From contig JAVDPC010000007.1 in NCBI GenBank assembly GCA_031296915.1, positions 124,001-188,000 on the forward strand: a DNA stretch of 64,000 bases, written 5' to 3'. Position 1 is the stretch's first letter; the number at the start of each line of letters is the position of its first letter. This document shows positions 7,769-15,320 of this stretch, piece after piece. The position numbers and the translations under genes are program-made. The stretch comes from Cerasicoccus frondis (GTDB lineage: Bacteria; Verrucomicrobiota; Verrucomicrobiia; Opitutales; Cerasicoccaceae). The notes beneath the pieces are model-generated. The model saw nothing but the letters and a program-made list of their open reading frames with translations. It was not told the DNA's origin and did not search any database.

Positions 7769-8206
7769 TCAGGCGACCACCTGAGAGTTGACCGCTGTGC
7801 GACCAAGGATGGCGTCGATCTTGGCGCCGAACTCACGCGCGATCAGTGGCTTGCTGAAATAGAGATCCAGGCCGGTCAGCTCCGGTGTGATCTCGTATTT
7901 TCGCCAGTCCATGACGCCGCAGCCGACGATGCACAACTCGCGGTTGAGCTGGCCGACGTGTCCGTTGCGAATTTCATGGGCGATGGTGTGCTTGTCGATG
8001 CCCGACATCTCGATGTCAAGGACCACGAGGTCGTATCGACAGTTTCTCAGCTTCTGATAGGTTTCGGTCGCATCGGAGGCCTCATCGGTGATGTATTCTC
8101 GTCGGCGAAGGATGTATTTGACTAGCAAACGCGCGTCGCGCCTGCCGTCCGCGATAAGGGCGTGAGGCGACTTTATTTGAGTAGGTGACTGGCGCATCAT
8201 ACCCAT
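7769..8206 (-). CDS. Stand-alone response regulator receiver domain protein
   Basis: About 145 residues from ATG 8206. A longer frame from 8263 would run through a hairpin (8255-8278), and a GGGGGAA stretch lies upstream of 8206. It is a CheY-like receiver only: LVVLDIEMSGID carries the phospho-acceptor Asp, and YFSKPL has the conserved Lys-Pro. The acidic pocket normally reading VDD is here ADG, so one acid is lost. There is no output domain. It is clearly paralogous to the receiver at 59997-60389, sharing the HAL...RLL, LDIxMxGID, GID..TIA, IVGC, TGLDLYFSKPL and LGR blocks. No histidine kinase is nearby. Confidence 0.8.
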   Translation of the reverse strand: MGMMRQSPTQIKSPHALIADGRRDARLLVKYILRRREYITDEASDATETYQKLRNCRYDLVVLDIEMSGIDKHTIAHEIRNGHVGQLNRELCIVGCGVMDWRKYEITPELTGLDLYFSKPLIAREFGAKIDAILGRTAVNSQVVA

Positions 8207-8254
8207 TACTTCGCTTTTTCCCCCAATAATGCGCCAAGTCTCGGGTGTAGGGCG

Positions 8255-8278
8255 AATAGGCAAAAGCGCCTATTTTTT
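8255..8278 (+). terminator. Hairpin followed by T-tract
   Basis: AATAGGC (8255-8261) pairs with GCCTATT (8268-8274) across a 6-base loop and runs into T residues on the + strand. Its orientation suits rightward transcripts, yet the genes on both sides are leftward. It overlaps the 5' region of the receiver gene. Confidence 0.4.
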
Positions 8279-8391
8279 GAGCTTTAGAGCATTCTAAAAT
8301 GCCCAGATTGCCTTAATTTTTCATTAATTAAGGTTATTTAGGCTGAAAGCCTATGGGAGGCTAAGGTTTGTTGCCCAGGTTGATTTTTTTA

Positions 8392-9042
8392 TCAGCTCTG
8401 TAGCCCAGCGACGAAGCCGGGCTTGTCCGGGTTCTTAAAGAACGCCGAGCCGGACACCAGCGTGTCTGCGCCGGCCTTGAGGCAGTCCTGCCCAGTAACG
8501 GCGTCCACGCCGCCATCGACTTCGATGCGCCACTGGTAGCCCTTGTCCGCGCGCCATTTCGCGACGGTTTCGATCTTGGGCAAGACGTCGGTGCGGAAAG
8601 ATTGGCCGCCGAAGCCTGGCTGCACCGTCATCAGCAGGACGAGGTCCACGTGGTCCAGGTAGGGCAGCAGGTCATCGGTCGGCGTGCCGGGGTTGATGCA
8701 GATGCCGCACGTCGCGCCGAGCTCGCGAATGCGCTTCAGCGTGGCCAGGTGGTCGTAGTCGGGCTCGGTGTGGATGGTGACGTTTTGCGCGCCGGCCTCG
8801 ATGAACTGCTCGATGTATTGATCGGGGCGCGCGAGCATCAGGTGCACGTCGAAGAAGAGCTTACTGTCCGGGCGCAGGTCTTTGACCGTTTGCGGGCCGA
8901 AGGTGAGGTTCGGCACGAAATGCCCGTCCATGATGTCGATGTGGACCCACTCAATGCCGGGCGTGGCCTCGGCGACGGCCAAGCTGTCAGCGAGGCGGGC
9001 GTGGTTTCCGGCAAGGATCGATGGTGCGACGAGTGGCTTCAT
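8392..9042 (-). CDS. rpe: Ribulose-phosphate 3-epimerase
   Basis: 216 residues, the normal family length. Diagnostic blocks are APSILAGNHARL at the N-terminus, WVHIDIMDGHFVPN with the metal-binding His-Asp pair, FDVHLMLARP, MTVQPGFGGQSF and EVDGGVDAVT with the second catalytic Asp, ending in LVSGSAFF. It interconverts D-ribulose 5-phosphate and D-xylulose 5-phosphate in the cytosolic pentose phosphate pathway. The NTF2-like gene ends 25 bases upstream on the same strand; the gap holds a CTTTGT-N3-GCAAAG palindrome. Confidence 0.95.
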   Translation of the reverse strand: MKPLVAPSILAGNHARLADSLAVAEATPGIEWVHIDIMDGHFVPNLTFGPQTVKDLRPDSKLFFDVHLMLARPDQYIEQFIEAGAQNVTIHTEPDYDHLATLKRIRELGATCGICINPGTPTDDLLPYLDHVDLVLLMTVQPGFGGQSFRTDVLPKIETVAKWRADKGYQWRIEVDGGVDAVTGQDCLKAGADTLVSGSAFFKNPDKPGFVAGLQS

Positions 9043-9052
9043 GCGCGATATG

Positions 9053-9067
9053 CTTTGTAATGCAAAG
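9053..9067. repeat. CTTTGY-N3-GCAAAG palindrome (CTTTGT variant)
   Basis: 15-base element in the 25-base gap between rpe and the NTF2-like gene, ending right at the stop codon of the latter. Member of a family also at 16329, 21139, 45889, 46387, 46576 and 51254. Confidence 0.6.
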
Positions 9068-9541
9068 TTAGTGTTGGTGCATCAGGTGCGGGAGCAGGTC
9101 GGTGTGGTGCGAGACCATCTTCCACTCGCCGTTGATGTTACGGAAGACGTTAGTCGCGCGGATTTTGACTTCAACCTTTTTGCCCTCGTTGTCGAAATTT
9201 TGCCCCACCTCGTAGCACTGCACCACGGCCATGCCGTTGCCCAGAATCAGGTGGATGTCGGTCGGGGTGACTTTGCCGCCGAGCTTCAAAGCCGCCTGCT
9301 TCTCCCAATCCGCCTTAATCTTACTCCAGCCGACCACGTAACTGCCGTCCGGCCCCATGTAAGTCGCCTCCTCCTCATCGTGCGACCAAACTGCCTCCAT
9401 CGGCGCAACGTCGCCCGTGAACATCGCATTCAACGCGGCGTAAAATTCCTCCGTGGCTCGCAGCACCTGCGGCCCACTGGCAGCCTGTAGCCCGGAGGCC
9501 AGCGTTAACAAACAAAGCGAAGCGAGTAGGTGTTTTAGCAT
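9068..9541 (-). CDS. Secreted NTF2-like (SnoaL/DUF4440-type) protein
   Basis: 157 residues. An N-terminal signal peptide (MLKHLLASLCLLTLASGLQA) precedes an alpha-helix plus curved-sheet pattern typical of NTF2-like folds: a VLRATEEFYAALNAM helix, then a WSHDEEEATYMGPDG strand, and ending in WKMVSHHTDLLP. Such proteins bind small molecules or assist catalysis; no specific function can be assigned. It is probably exported to the periplasm. It lies upstream of rpe on the same strand, but a shared function is unlikely. Confidence 0.75.
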   Translation of the reverse strand: MLKHLLASLCLLTLASGLQAASGPQVLRATEEFYAALNAMFTGDVAPMEAVWSHDEEEATYMGPDGSYVVGWSKIKADWEKQAALKLGGKVTPTDIHLILGNGMAVVQCYEVGQNFDNEGKKVEVKIRATNVFRNINGEWKMVSHHTDLLPHLMHQH

Positions 9542-9631
9542 AACGGCGTATTGATTGAACGCTCAGTTAATGCTGATTGCTCGGCCGTGGCGAGTCGGAA
9601 AGGGGGGAGAACGATGAGTTGCGGCACGCCG

Positions 9632-10015
9632 TTAGTCGTTTTCAAGAAGCGATTGGTTATCCTTTTGCTTGCTCTGGTCTGGAAGAAAGAACAGGACCAT
9701 AAGCCCGATGAAGCCAGTAAAGGCGATGAGAAAGAGTACGGGATGGTATCCTTTTCCTTTCACCGCTTTCCAGAAGCCTACCAAAAAAAGAACTGCCGCT
9801 GGAATCAAGGGGAGGCTTGCGACTAGATTTATTTCTTCCGAGAACGCATTCATCCTGAAAATCCAACCCGTCAGCAACCAATGGACCGCCCATATTCCAA
9901 CCCCCCAAGCGATAAGTTTCCTTCCTGGAAAATCCCGTTCTTGGAAAAAATCGGCCGGATCTTTATATTCCTTTTCCATTTTCTTCGTCGAACGCTCAGA
10001 GTAGCTGACCGACAT
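9632..10015 (-). CDS. Small three-helix membrane protein, unknown function
   Basis: About 127 residues from ATG 10015 (ATG 9979 is the alternative; the longer frame to 10207 runs into repeat sequence and is unlikely). A short charged N-terminus (KDPADFFQERDFPG) is followed by hydrophobic segments KLIAWGVGIWAVHWLLTGW, LVASLPLIPAAVLFLVGFW and HPVLFLIAFTGFIGLMVLFF, then a polar tail. I do not recognise the family. Its upstream region carries an imperfect inverted repeat of the GAAGACAC type (10178-10249). Confidence 0.55.
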   Translation of the reverse strand: MSVSYSERSTKKMEKEYKDPADFFQERDFPGRKLIAWGVGIWAVHWLLTGWIFRMNAFSEEINLVASLPLIPAAVLFLVGFWKAVKGKGYHPVLFLIAFTGFIGLMVLFFLPDQSKQKDNQSLLEND

Positions 10016-10177
10016 GGAGCGCCGGGAGGCGTGGAATGAAGGGTCAGCTATCTCGACTGGTTCGGTTGCTGGTTGCGGTGCGGTTGTATGGTGGAGGATT
10101 GGTAATCTTTGTAGGTGGGTTTCAGGTGGATGGCAATTCTTCAGTGTGATGGAAATAGATTTTCTGTGGTGGAGTGG

Positions 10178-10249
10178 CTTTGCGTCTTCGCGCCTTCGCG
10201 TGAACAACTCCTACGTAATGATCTCACGCGAAGACACAAAGGCGCGAAG
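10178..10249. repeat. Imperfect inverted repeat of the CGAAG-periodic family
   Basis: Left arm 10178-10203 and right arm 10224-10249 are imperfect inverse complements made of CTTCGCG/CGCGAAG triplet-periodic words. Same style as the repeats at 16950-17126, 29305-29390 and 43680-43885. Confidence 0.55.
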
Positions 10250-10273
10250 AGTTTCTTAGGAGTGGCAATGTTG

Positions 10274-10342
10274 ACCGAACGATGAGTTCACACGTGGAGA
10301 GCAGCGCAGCTGCTCGGATATGTGTGCAACGATTGGTTAGAC
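10274..10342 (-). other. attC-like integron recombination site
   Basis: Read on the minus strand, it starts 9 bases after the acetyltransferase stop with R'' GTCTAAC. Next come a CAATCGTTGCACAC L''-like arm, a palindromic centre around GAGCAGCTGCGCTGCTC, then CGTGTGAACTCATC (L'-like) and GTTCGGT (R'). Total is about 69 bases, the usual attC length. The two arms pair with one unpaired base (GTTGCACAC against GTT-CACAC), as in known attC sites. The layout closely resembles the aadA-type attC. R' departs from GTTRRRY by one base. Confidence 0.6.
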
Positions 10343-10806
10343 TTATCAGGCTTACGCTATATTCTTGAAGAATGACAGTTCTTTCCCTTCTTCGCCTTCT
10401 TGCACAAATCCAAATTTCTCATAAACGTAGATTGCACGTCGATTTTCGGGGAAGACACAAATTTTAAATCTTTGAGCATCTGGAAACAATTCGAGAGCTA
10501 AATCAGCTGCTGAACCTAAAAGTGCCTTTCCATATCCTCTGCCTTGGTATTCATGGTGGATTGCAATCCTGACAAAATTGATAATCCGAATGTCATTTTC
10601 GACAAAAGGATAAAGCAACATATACCCCACGATTTCACCATTAATAGAAGCCAGTTTGAATATCGCATCCTTGTATACAAAAGCATCTGCCATAGTACAC
10701 GTTATGTTGGCAATGAATCGCTTTTGCTCTTCGCCAACTGATAGCTTTTTAGCTACGTCATAGTTTTCTGGTGTAACGTCTATTAACTTCATACTTTACG
10801 GTCTAA
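10280..10806 (-). mobile_element. Putative integron gene cassette carrying a GNAT gene
   Basis: The cassette would run on the minus strand from T10806 (after G of GTTAGAC, 10807-10801) to G10280. In the excised circle, the attC R'' (GTCTAAC, 10342-10336) and the joined R' (GTTAGAC) are exact inverse complements, which is the expected property of one cassette's own ends. The boundary lies 8 bases before the GNAT start codon, normal for cassettes. Base composition is AT-richer than in neighbours. No integrase or attI is in the window, so this would be an orphan or secondary-site insertion. Confidence 0.55.
10352..10792 (-). CDS. GNAT family N-acetyltransferase, cassette-borne
   Basis: 146 residues with a GNAT fold: the strand before motif A (FVRIAIHHEYQ) leads into the acetyl-CoA pyrophosphate loop Y-Q-G-R-G-Y-G-K-A-L-L (R/Q-x-x-G-x-G/A), and the C-terminal NRRAIYVYEKFGF is the usual motif B end. 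Substrate unknown: small molecule, peptide or antibiotic. The gene is clearly AT-richer than the surrounding chromosome. It is bracketed by an attC-like site downstream and a GTTAGAC core site 8 bases before the ATG, so it was probably acquired as an integron cassette. A second GNAT gene lies at 12719-13153. Confidence 0.8.
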   Translation of the reverse strand: MKLIDVTPENYDVAKKLSVGEEQKRFIANITCTMADAFVYKDAIFKLASINGEIVGYMLLYPFVENDIRIINFVRIAIHHEYQGRGYGKALLGSAADLALELFPDAQRFKICVFPENRRAIYVYEKFGFVQEGEEGKELSFFKNIA

Positions 10807-10823
10807 CGTTAAGAGCTGGTGGT

Positions 10824-10842
10824 GAAAAACCGGAGGTTTTTC
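10824..10842 (-). terminator. Hairpin at the end of the small lipoprotein gene
   Basis: On the minus strand GAAAAACC-TCC-GGTTTTTC forms an 8-bp stem beginning within the stop codon of the lipoprotein gene and ending in T residues. It fits a compact intrinsic terminator. Confidence 0.55.
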
Positions 10843-11239
10843 AATCATCAGTTTCGCCTGGCTCTGATTCGATTGCTTCCATCAAATTATTCACCATTTC
10901 AGCTGACACATCCTTCGGCTCTTCTACTTTAGAGATGATCGAGTCTGAAACAGTAATGTCAAACAAGTCGCCTGAGTGCCCTCTCAGTCGAAATAGATTA
11001 CTATCCTGCTGCAAGGCGAAGTCGTTCCATTCTGCTTTTTGGTTCAAATGCTTGAGCACTAATTCAAAGTTCGCTCCTTCAAGGTCCTCTCTTTCAAATT
11101 CGCGATCAACGTAAAGCAAGATAAAACCAGGAGGAAGGATCTCCGCAACAGCCTCTGATTCGTAGGTAACCTCTTTTTCGCATCCCCCAAAAGCCAATAT
11201 ACACAAACTGCTAGACAGAACTTGGAACAAAGCTTTCAT
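10841..11239 (-). CDS. Small putative lipoprotein, unknown function
   Basis: About 132 residues from ATG 11239; an ATG at 11263 is also in frame. The N-terminus MKALFQVLSSSLCILAFGGC is a signal sequence ending in a lipobox-like FGGC, so the mature protein probably begins with a lipidated Cys. The remainder is acidic, mixed alpha/beta and of no family I recognise. Base composition is AT-rich like the adjoining cassette gene, hinting at acquired DNA, but no attC of normal length follows it. Confidence 0.6.
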   Translation of the reverse strand: MKALFQVLSSSLCILAFGGCEKEVTYESEAVAEILPPGFILLYVDREFEREDLEGANFELVLKHLNQKAEWNDFALQQDSNLFRLRGHSGDLFDITVSDSIISKVEEPKDVSAEMVNNLMEAIESEPGETDD

Positions 11240-11593
11240 TTTCAGAACAGTATTATTGATCACACCTCAAAACTTACGAACTAGGTGGCACATGGGTGTG
11301 TTTCATCGCTTGAGAGTGGCTGTATAAGTCTTGTTCGTCAAGGATTGCGCTTGTTGGGGATGGATTTATCTTGGTGGTGGTGGATATTCTAGTTTGTAAG
11401 TTTTTGCTCCGAGGAGGCAGAGGCTTTGCGAGCGTATGCGCAGCCAGCGGATTGGGTTACTGCGGTTGGGCTTTTTTTGGGGGAGCACCATGAAGGGTCG
11501 CTGGCCGTGGTTTTCGATAATCTGTCGCCTTCGCTTGCGTCCACATGGAAGTGGGCTTCATCTTTGGAGTTTAATCAACGCATTTTCCGCGCC
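11240..11593. other. Intergenic region without recognised features
   Basis: About 350 bases between a leftward lipoprotein gene and a rightward one. The 5' extension of the rightward frame to 11426 gives no domain and is treated as non-coding. It should contain both promoters; I see no clear conserved element. Confidence 0.5.
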
Positions 11594-12688
11594 ATGAGAT
11601 TTCAACGTACTTCCATAAAATCCATTCTATCGCTCTCGTTGATGGGCGCCATCGTTGCGCTCACCGGTTGCCAATCCCAGCAGGCACAGCGGCAGGGAGA
11701 GGCGGTCCTGCAGCCGGTTGCTTTTTCGGACCAGCAGTGGACCGGTGTGGCGGTTTCCTCGGCGGGCCGCATTTTTGTGAACTACCCCCGCTGGTCGGAT
11801 GATGTGCCGCTATCGGTGGCGGAGCTGGTCGATGGGCAGCCTAGGGCCTATCCCAATGTGGCGATGAACCAATGGACGCCCGGCAAGGACCCGGCCACGC
11901 ATTTTGTGTGCGTGCAGGCGGTCTATGCGGATGGCCGTGATGCGCTGTGGATCCTCGATCCGGCAAACCCGAAGTTTCAAGGAGTCGTTGCCGGTGGGCC
12001 CAAGCTGGTGCAGGTCGACTCGGCCACCAACGAAATTGTGCGGACGTATCGCTTCGGCCCGGATCTGGCTCTGCCCGCCAGTTACTTGAACGATGTGCGC
12101 ATCGATCATCAGCACGGCTATGCCTACATGACCGACTCCGGGACCGGCGCGCTCGTCGTGCTAAACCTGCAGACGGGGGCCGCGCGGCGGGTGCTTGACG
12201 AGCATGCTTCGACATCGGCCGAGGGCGTTACGCTAAACATCGGCGGTAAGCCCTGGCTGCGCAACGGCCAGCCCCCGCAGGTGCAGGCCGACGGCATTGC
12301 CTTCGATGCTGAGGGCGACGTGATTTACTACCAGGCGCTCTCCGGTCGCACCATGTATTCCGTGCCGGCCGCCGCGCTGCGCAATGCGGACCTGACGCCC
12401 GCCGAGCTTGCCGCGCAAGTAACCGAGGTGGGCAAGACAGGCTCGTCAGACGGCCTGGTCTATGCCCCCGATGGCCACGTTTACATCACCGCGCTGGAGC
12501 ACGACGCAATCCTGCGCACGACACCCAATGGCGTGGTGGAAACCGTGGTGCAAGACGACGCCATCGCCTGGCCCGACACCTTTAGCCTCGGCCCGGACGG
12601 GTGGCTGTATTTCACCACTGCCCGCATCCACGAAGGCAGCGAGCCACAAGACCGCTACGGCCTTTACCGCATCCAATTGTGGGATTAG
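11594..12688 (+). CDS. Lipoprotein of the major royal jelly/yellow (L-dopachrome tautomerase-related) family
   Basis: 364 residues from ATG 11594, chosen because it places a signal sequence (SLSLMGAIVALTGC) directly at the N-terminus with a good LTGC lipobox. The body looks like a six-bladed beta-propeller of the MRJP type: GRIFVNYPRW near the start, LWILDPANP, YLNDVRIDHQHGYAYMTDSG, ADGIAFDAEGDVIYYQAL and GSSDGLVYAPDGHVY blade motifs. Bacterial members are exported and of uncertain function, often compared with lactonases or SMP-30. The N-terminal 56 residues of the longer frame (from 11426) are unlikely to be translated. Confidence 0.75.
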   Translation: MRFQRTSIKSILSLSLMGAIVALTGCQSQQAQRQGEAVLQPVAFSDQQWTGVAVSSAGRIFVNYPRWSDDVPLSVAELVDGQPRAYPNVAMNQWTPGKDPATHFVCVQAVYADGRDALWILDPANPKFQGVVAGGPKLVQVDSATNEIVRTYRFGPDLALPASYLNDVRIDHQHGYAYMTDSGTGALVVLNLQTGAARRVLDEHASTSAEGVTLNIGGKPWLRNGQPPQVQADGIAFDAEGDVIYYQALSGRTMYSVPAAALRNADLTPAELAAQVTEVGKTGSSDGLVYAPDGHVYITALEHDAILRTTPNGVVETVVQDDAIAWPDTFSLGPDGWLYFTTARIHEGSEPQDRYGLYRIQLWD

Positions 12689-12718
12689 TCTGGTTGAAAA
12701 CTGATACTGACAAACGCT

Positions 12719-13153
12719 CTATGTGACTTGGTAAGGGGCATCGTTCTCAAGACGTTTACCCAAGCTTATCACCGGATCGACTTTGAACCCGATACTCTCG
12801 TAAAAGGCTACGACACCAGCATTCGAACTTCTAACTTGTAGATTGATTTTGGGGCATCCGGCATCTTTCAGGAGTCGCTCCGCTTCGGTCATCATTTGAT
12901 GTGCATATCCTTGCCTTTGTTCGGTTGGAGTCACGGCCAGGTAATTAATCCACCCGCGATGCCCCTCATAGCCAACCATGCAGGAGGCTATGATTTCACC
13001 TTTCTTGAGCCCCACCAGTAGCCATTCAGGGTTTACCATCGACTTCCTTTGAATGTCCTGAATCGGGTTGTTCAGTCCAGTAATCAATCCGCACTCTGTC
13101 CATAATTGCAGGAGAGCTTCTTGGTCGGAATTCTTGTAAGGCCTGATTTCCAT
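12719..13153 (-). CDS. GNAT family N-acetyltransferase (YpeA-like)
   Basis: 144 residues. Blocks: IRPYKNSDQEALLQLWTECG at the N-terminus, WINYLAVTPTEQRQGYAHQM with the acetyl-CoA loop (Q-R-Q-G-Y-A), and LQVRSSNAGVVAFYESIGF at the C-terminus. This order resembles YpeA-type acetyltransferases. Convergent with the MRJP lipoprotein gene, with a 30-base gap. An AACGTTCAGC core-site-like string (13161-13170) sits 7 bases before the ATG, as at the cassette gene 10352-10792, but no attC follows the stop, so cassette origin is only a weak possibility here. Confidence 0.8.
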   Translation of the reverse strand: MEIRPYKNSDQEALLQLWTECGLITGLNNPIQDIQRKSMVNPEWLLVGLKKGEIIASCMVGYEGHRGWINYLAVTPTEQRQGYAHQMMTEAERLLKDAGCPKINLQVRSSNAGVVAFYESIGFKVDPVISLGKRLENDAPYQVT

Positions 13154-13600
13154 TTTGTATGCTGAACGTTATAGTGGGAGTGTGTGGCTAGATGCCGCTT
13201 AATGGATGCTACCCTGATTGGTTGTGCAGACGCCAGTATTCAAAAAAGGCTGCCGGTGTTGTGTTGTAAACTAGCCTTATGTTAGGACCACAACAGCCCG
13301 TGAGTCACACCAAAACAGGTGGGTGTCTCTCCCGAAGCGTCGGCGACGCTCCCAGGAAGTGTCGCCGACACTTCGAGCTACAGTCGGCGACGCTTGGTCG
13401 CACAGTCGGCGATACTTCGTGAGCTCTGGAGGCTTCCGGTGGGCCGACTGTTCATGGTTTGAGTATGGCGAAACGGGCGCAGTCTGGCGAAGGAAAAATC
13501 GGAGGAAAAAGGAAAAAGATTAAAGGAAAAAGGGGCGGCGGGATTGTTGATTAACCGCGAAGAGGATGCCGGGTTCGACCTTTTCCTCGCCGGCGATTTA
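13154..13600. other. Intergenic region with AACGTTCAGC and GTCGGCGAC repeats
   Basis: About 450 bases without a gene. It carries a core-site-like AACGTTCAGC (13161-13170) next to the GNAT start and a cluster of GTCGGCGAC-type palindromes (13334-13417). The remainder is purine-rich (AAGGAAAAA words near 13490-13530). No coding signal. Confidence 0.55.
13334..13417. repeat. Four clustered GTCGGCGAC palindromic units
   Basis: AGCGTCG-G-CGACGCT (13336-13350) and GAAGTGTCG-C-CGACACTTC (13356-13374) are perfect palindromes. Two further units with CAGTCGGCGA lie at about 13381-13395 and 13403-13417. The units share TCGGCGA and often end in CTTCG or CTTGG. It is probably a short dispersed repeat. 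Confidence 0.6.
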
Positions 13601-14224
13601 TCACCCAATCGCGAGCAGGATCGCCACCTGTGCGATGCCGACGATGAAGCCCAGCGCGCCGCCGAGCCATTCGATCAGCTGGAATTCGCGGTTGGCGATG
13701 CGGCGGACAAGCTCCTCCAGCTTGAACATTTCGAAGGCGAGGATGCGCTGGCGGACGATGTCGCGCACTTGCAGGCGCGCCTCGACGTCGGTTGCAATGC
13801 GCTCGCGCATAGGCTCGATTTCGGCGTGGATGGACTCCAGCGCCATGCGTTCCAAGCTGGAAATTGTGCTGTCGTTGATCATGCCGCCGATCAGCGGGAT
13901 GCCGCGCAGCTTTTCGGCGACGCGGCCACGGATGACTTTGCGGACGAAGCCGTCGATGTAGCTGTGCACATCGAGCTGCTCGATCTGCTCGCGGATGACG
14001 TGCTGGGTGAGCAGCTCGGTCTCGACAACCTCCGCGACGCGCTCAGCGATCTCCTCCTGACGGCGCGGGATGAGGCCTTGGATTTTGATGCCCAACACGT
14101 TGACGGGCAGTCGAGGGCGGAAAAGCATTTGAATCGCCAGCCAGTTCGTGAGCCAGCCGATAAAGGCCGTCACAAATGGGATCCACGAATAGCGGATTAA
14201 GGCGTCGGTGATTTCAGGGTTCAT
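13601..14224 (-). CDS. DUF445 family membrane protein
   Basis: 207 residues from ATG 14224 (the longer frame to 14296 overlaps the divergent exonuclease gene). It has an N-terminal membrane helix (WIPFVTAFIGWLTNWLAIQM) leading into the family signature ML FRP...G..IQGLIPRR, then a long amphipathic helical middle and a C-terminal hydrophobic segment (LGFIVGIAQVAILLAIG). DUF445 proteins (YheB-like) are membrane-anchored and of unknown function. Divergent from the ligase-associated exonuclease with about 50 bases between starts. Confidence 0.85.
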   Translation of the reverse strand: MNPEITDALIRYSWIPFVTAFIGWLTNWLAIQMLFRPRLPVNVLGIKIQGLIPRRQEEIAERVAEVVETELLTQHVIREQIEQLDVHSYIDGFVRKVIRGRVAEKLRGIPLIGGMINDSTISSLERMALESIHAEIEPMRERIATDVEARLQVRDIVRQRILAFEMFKLEELVRRIANREFQLIEWLGGALGFIVGIAQVAILLAIG

Positions 14225-14276
14225 TGAACAAAGGGACCATATTGCATACAGTGCGTTCCGTCTCACAACGAAAATC

Positions 14277-15320
14277 GTGTCCCGCGTCCCCCTCATTCAG
14301 CCCAATCAAAACGGCCTCTTCTGCGAGGTCGGCGGCTTCTACATCGATCCGTGGCGGTCGGTGGAGCGCGCCGTCATCACCCACGCGCACAGTGATCATG
14401 CGCGTTCGGGGTCGCGCGCCTACCTGTGCTCGCGCCGTGGGGAGGGCGTGCTGCGGCATCGCATCGGGAGCGCCGCGCCGATTGAATCGCTGCCCTTTGG
14501 CGAGACGACGATGATCAACGGCGTGCAGGTCTCGCTGCATCCGGCGGGGCACATTCTGGGCTCGGCGCAGGTGCGCGTGGAACATCAGGGCGAGGTCTGG
14601 GTGGTTTCTGGCGACTACAAAACCGCGCCCGATGCGGCGGCGGAAAACTTTGAGCCTGTGCGCTGCGACACGTTCATTACGGAGTGCACGTTCGGGCTGC
14701 CGATCTACCGATGGCCCGCGCAGAGCGAGGTGTTTGCCGACATCAACCGCTGGTGGCGCGCGAATCAGGCGCTCGGGCGGACGTCCATCGTGCTGGCCTA
14801 TTCGCTGGGCAAGGCGCAGCGTGTGCTGGCGGGCGTAGATGCCAGCATCGGGCCGATTGCGGTGCATGGCGCGGTGGCGCCGTTTTTGCCGCTGTATCGC
14901 CGCGAAGGTGTCGCGCTGCCCGAGGTGGAAACGCTGACCAAGGACAACGCCGCGGATTACCGGGGCAAGGGCCTGGTCGTCGCGCCGGGGGCGGTGCAGG
15001 GGACGACCTGGCTTAAGAAAATTGCGCCCAATTCGCTGGCCTTCGCCAGTGGCTGGATGGCGGTGCGCGGCGCGCGGCGTCGCCTTTCGCTGGATCGCGG
15101 GTTCGTGCTGAGCGATCACGTGGACTGGACGGGCCTCATTGACGCGGTCAAGGCGACCGGCGCGGAAAACATCGGCGCGACGCACGGCCACACCGCGCCG
15201 TTTATCCGCTACGCGCGGGAGGTCATGGGGCTCAACGCCTACAACGTGCCTTCGCGCTACGAGGGCGAGCGCATTGACCGCGAAGAGCCTGAGGAGCCGC
15301 AAACGGAGCTGCCGCTGTGA
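14277..15320 (+). CDS. Ligase-associated DNA exonuclease (metallo-beta-lactamase fold)
   Basis: About 347 residues from GTG 14277; an upstream start at 14208 would overlap the divergent DUF445 gene. The HxHxDH metal motif is ITHAHSDHARS, with a later LHPAGHILGSAQV block, and the beta-CASP-type part carries SLGKAQRVL and LSDHVDWTGL. These features match the putative mRNA 3'-end-processing factor/ligase-associated exonuclease family. Its stop overlaps the GTG start of the ATP-dependent DNA ligase by 4 bases, so the two are translationally coupled. They probably act together in a repair pathway. Confidence 0.88.
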   Translation: MSRVPLIQPNQNGLFCEVGGFYIDPWRSVERAVITHAHSDHARSGSRAYLCSRRGEGVLRHRIGSAAPIESLPFGETTMINGVQVSLHPAGHILGSAQVRVEHQGEVWVVSGDYKTAPDAAAENFEPVRCDTFITECTFGLPIYRWPAQSEVFADINRWWRANQALGRTSIVLAYSLGKAQRVLAGVDASIGPIAVHGAVAPFLPLYRREGVALPEVETLTKDNAADYRGKGLVVAPGAVQGTTWLKKIAPNSLAFASGWMAVRGARRRLSLDRGFVLSDHVDWTGLIDAVKATGAENIGATHGHTAPFIRYAREVMGLNAYNVPSRYEGERIDREEPEEPQTELPL

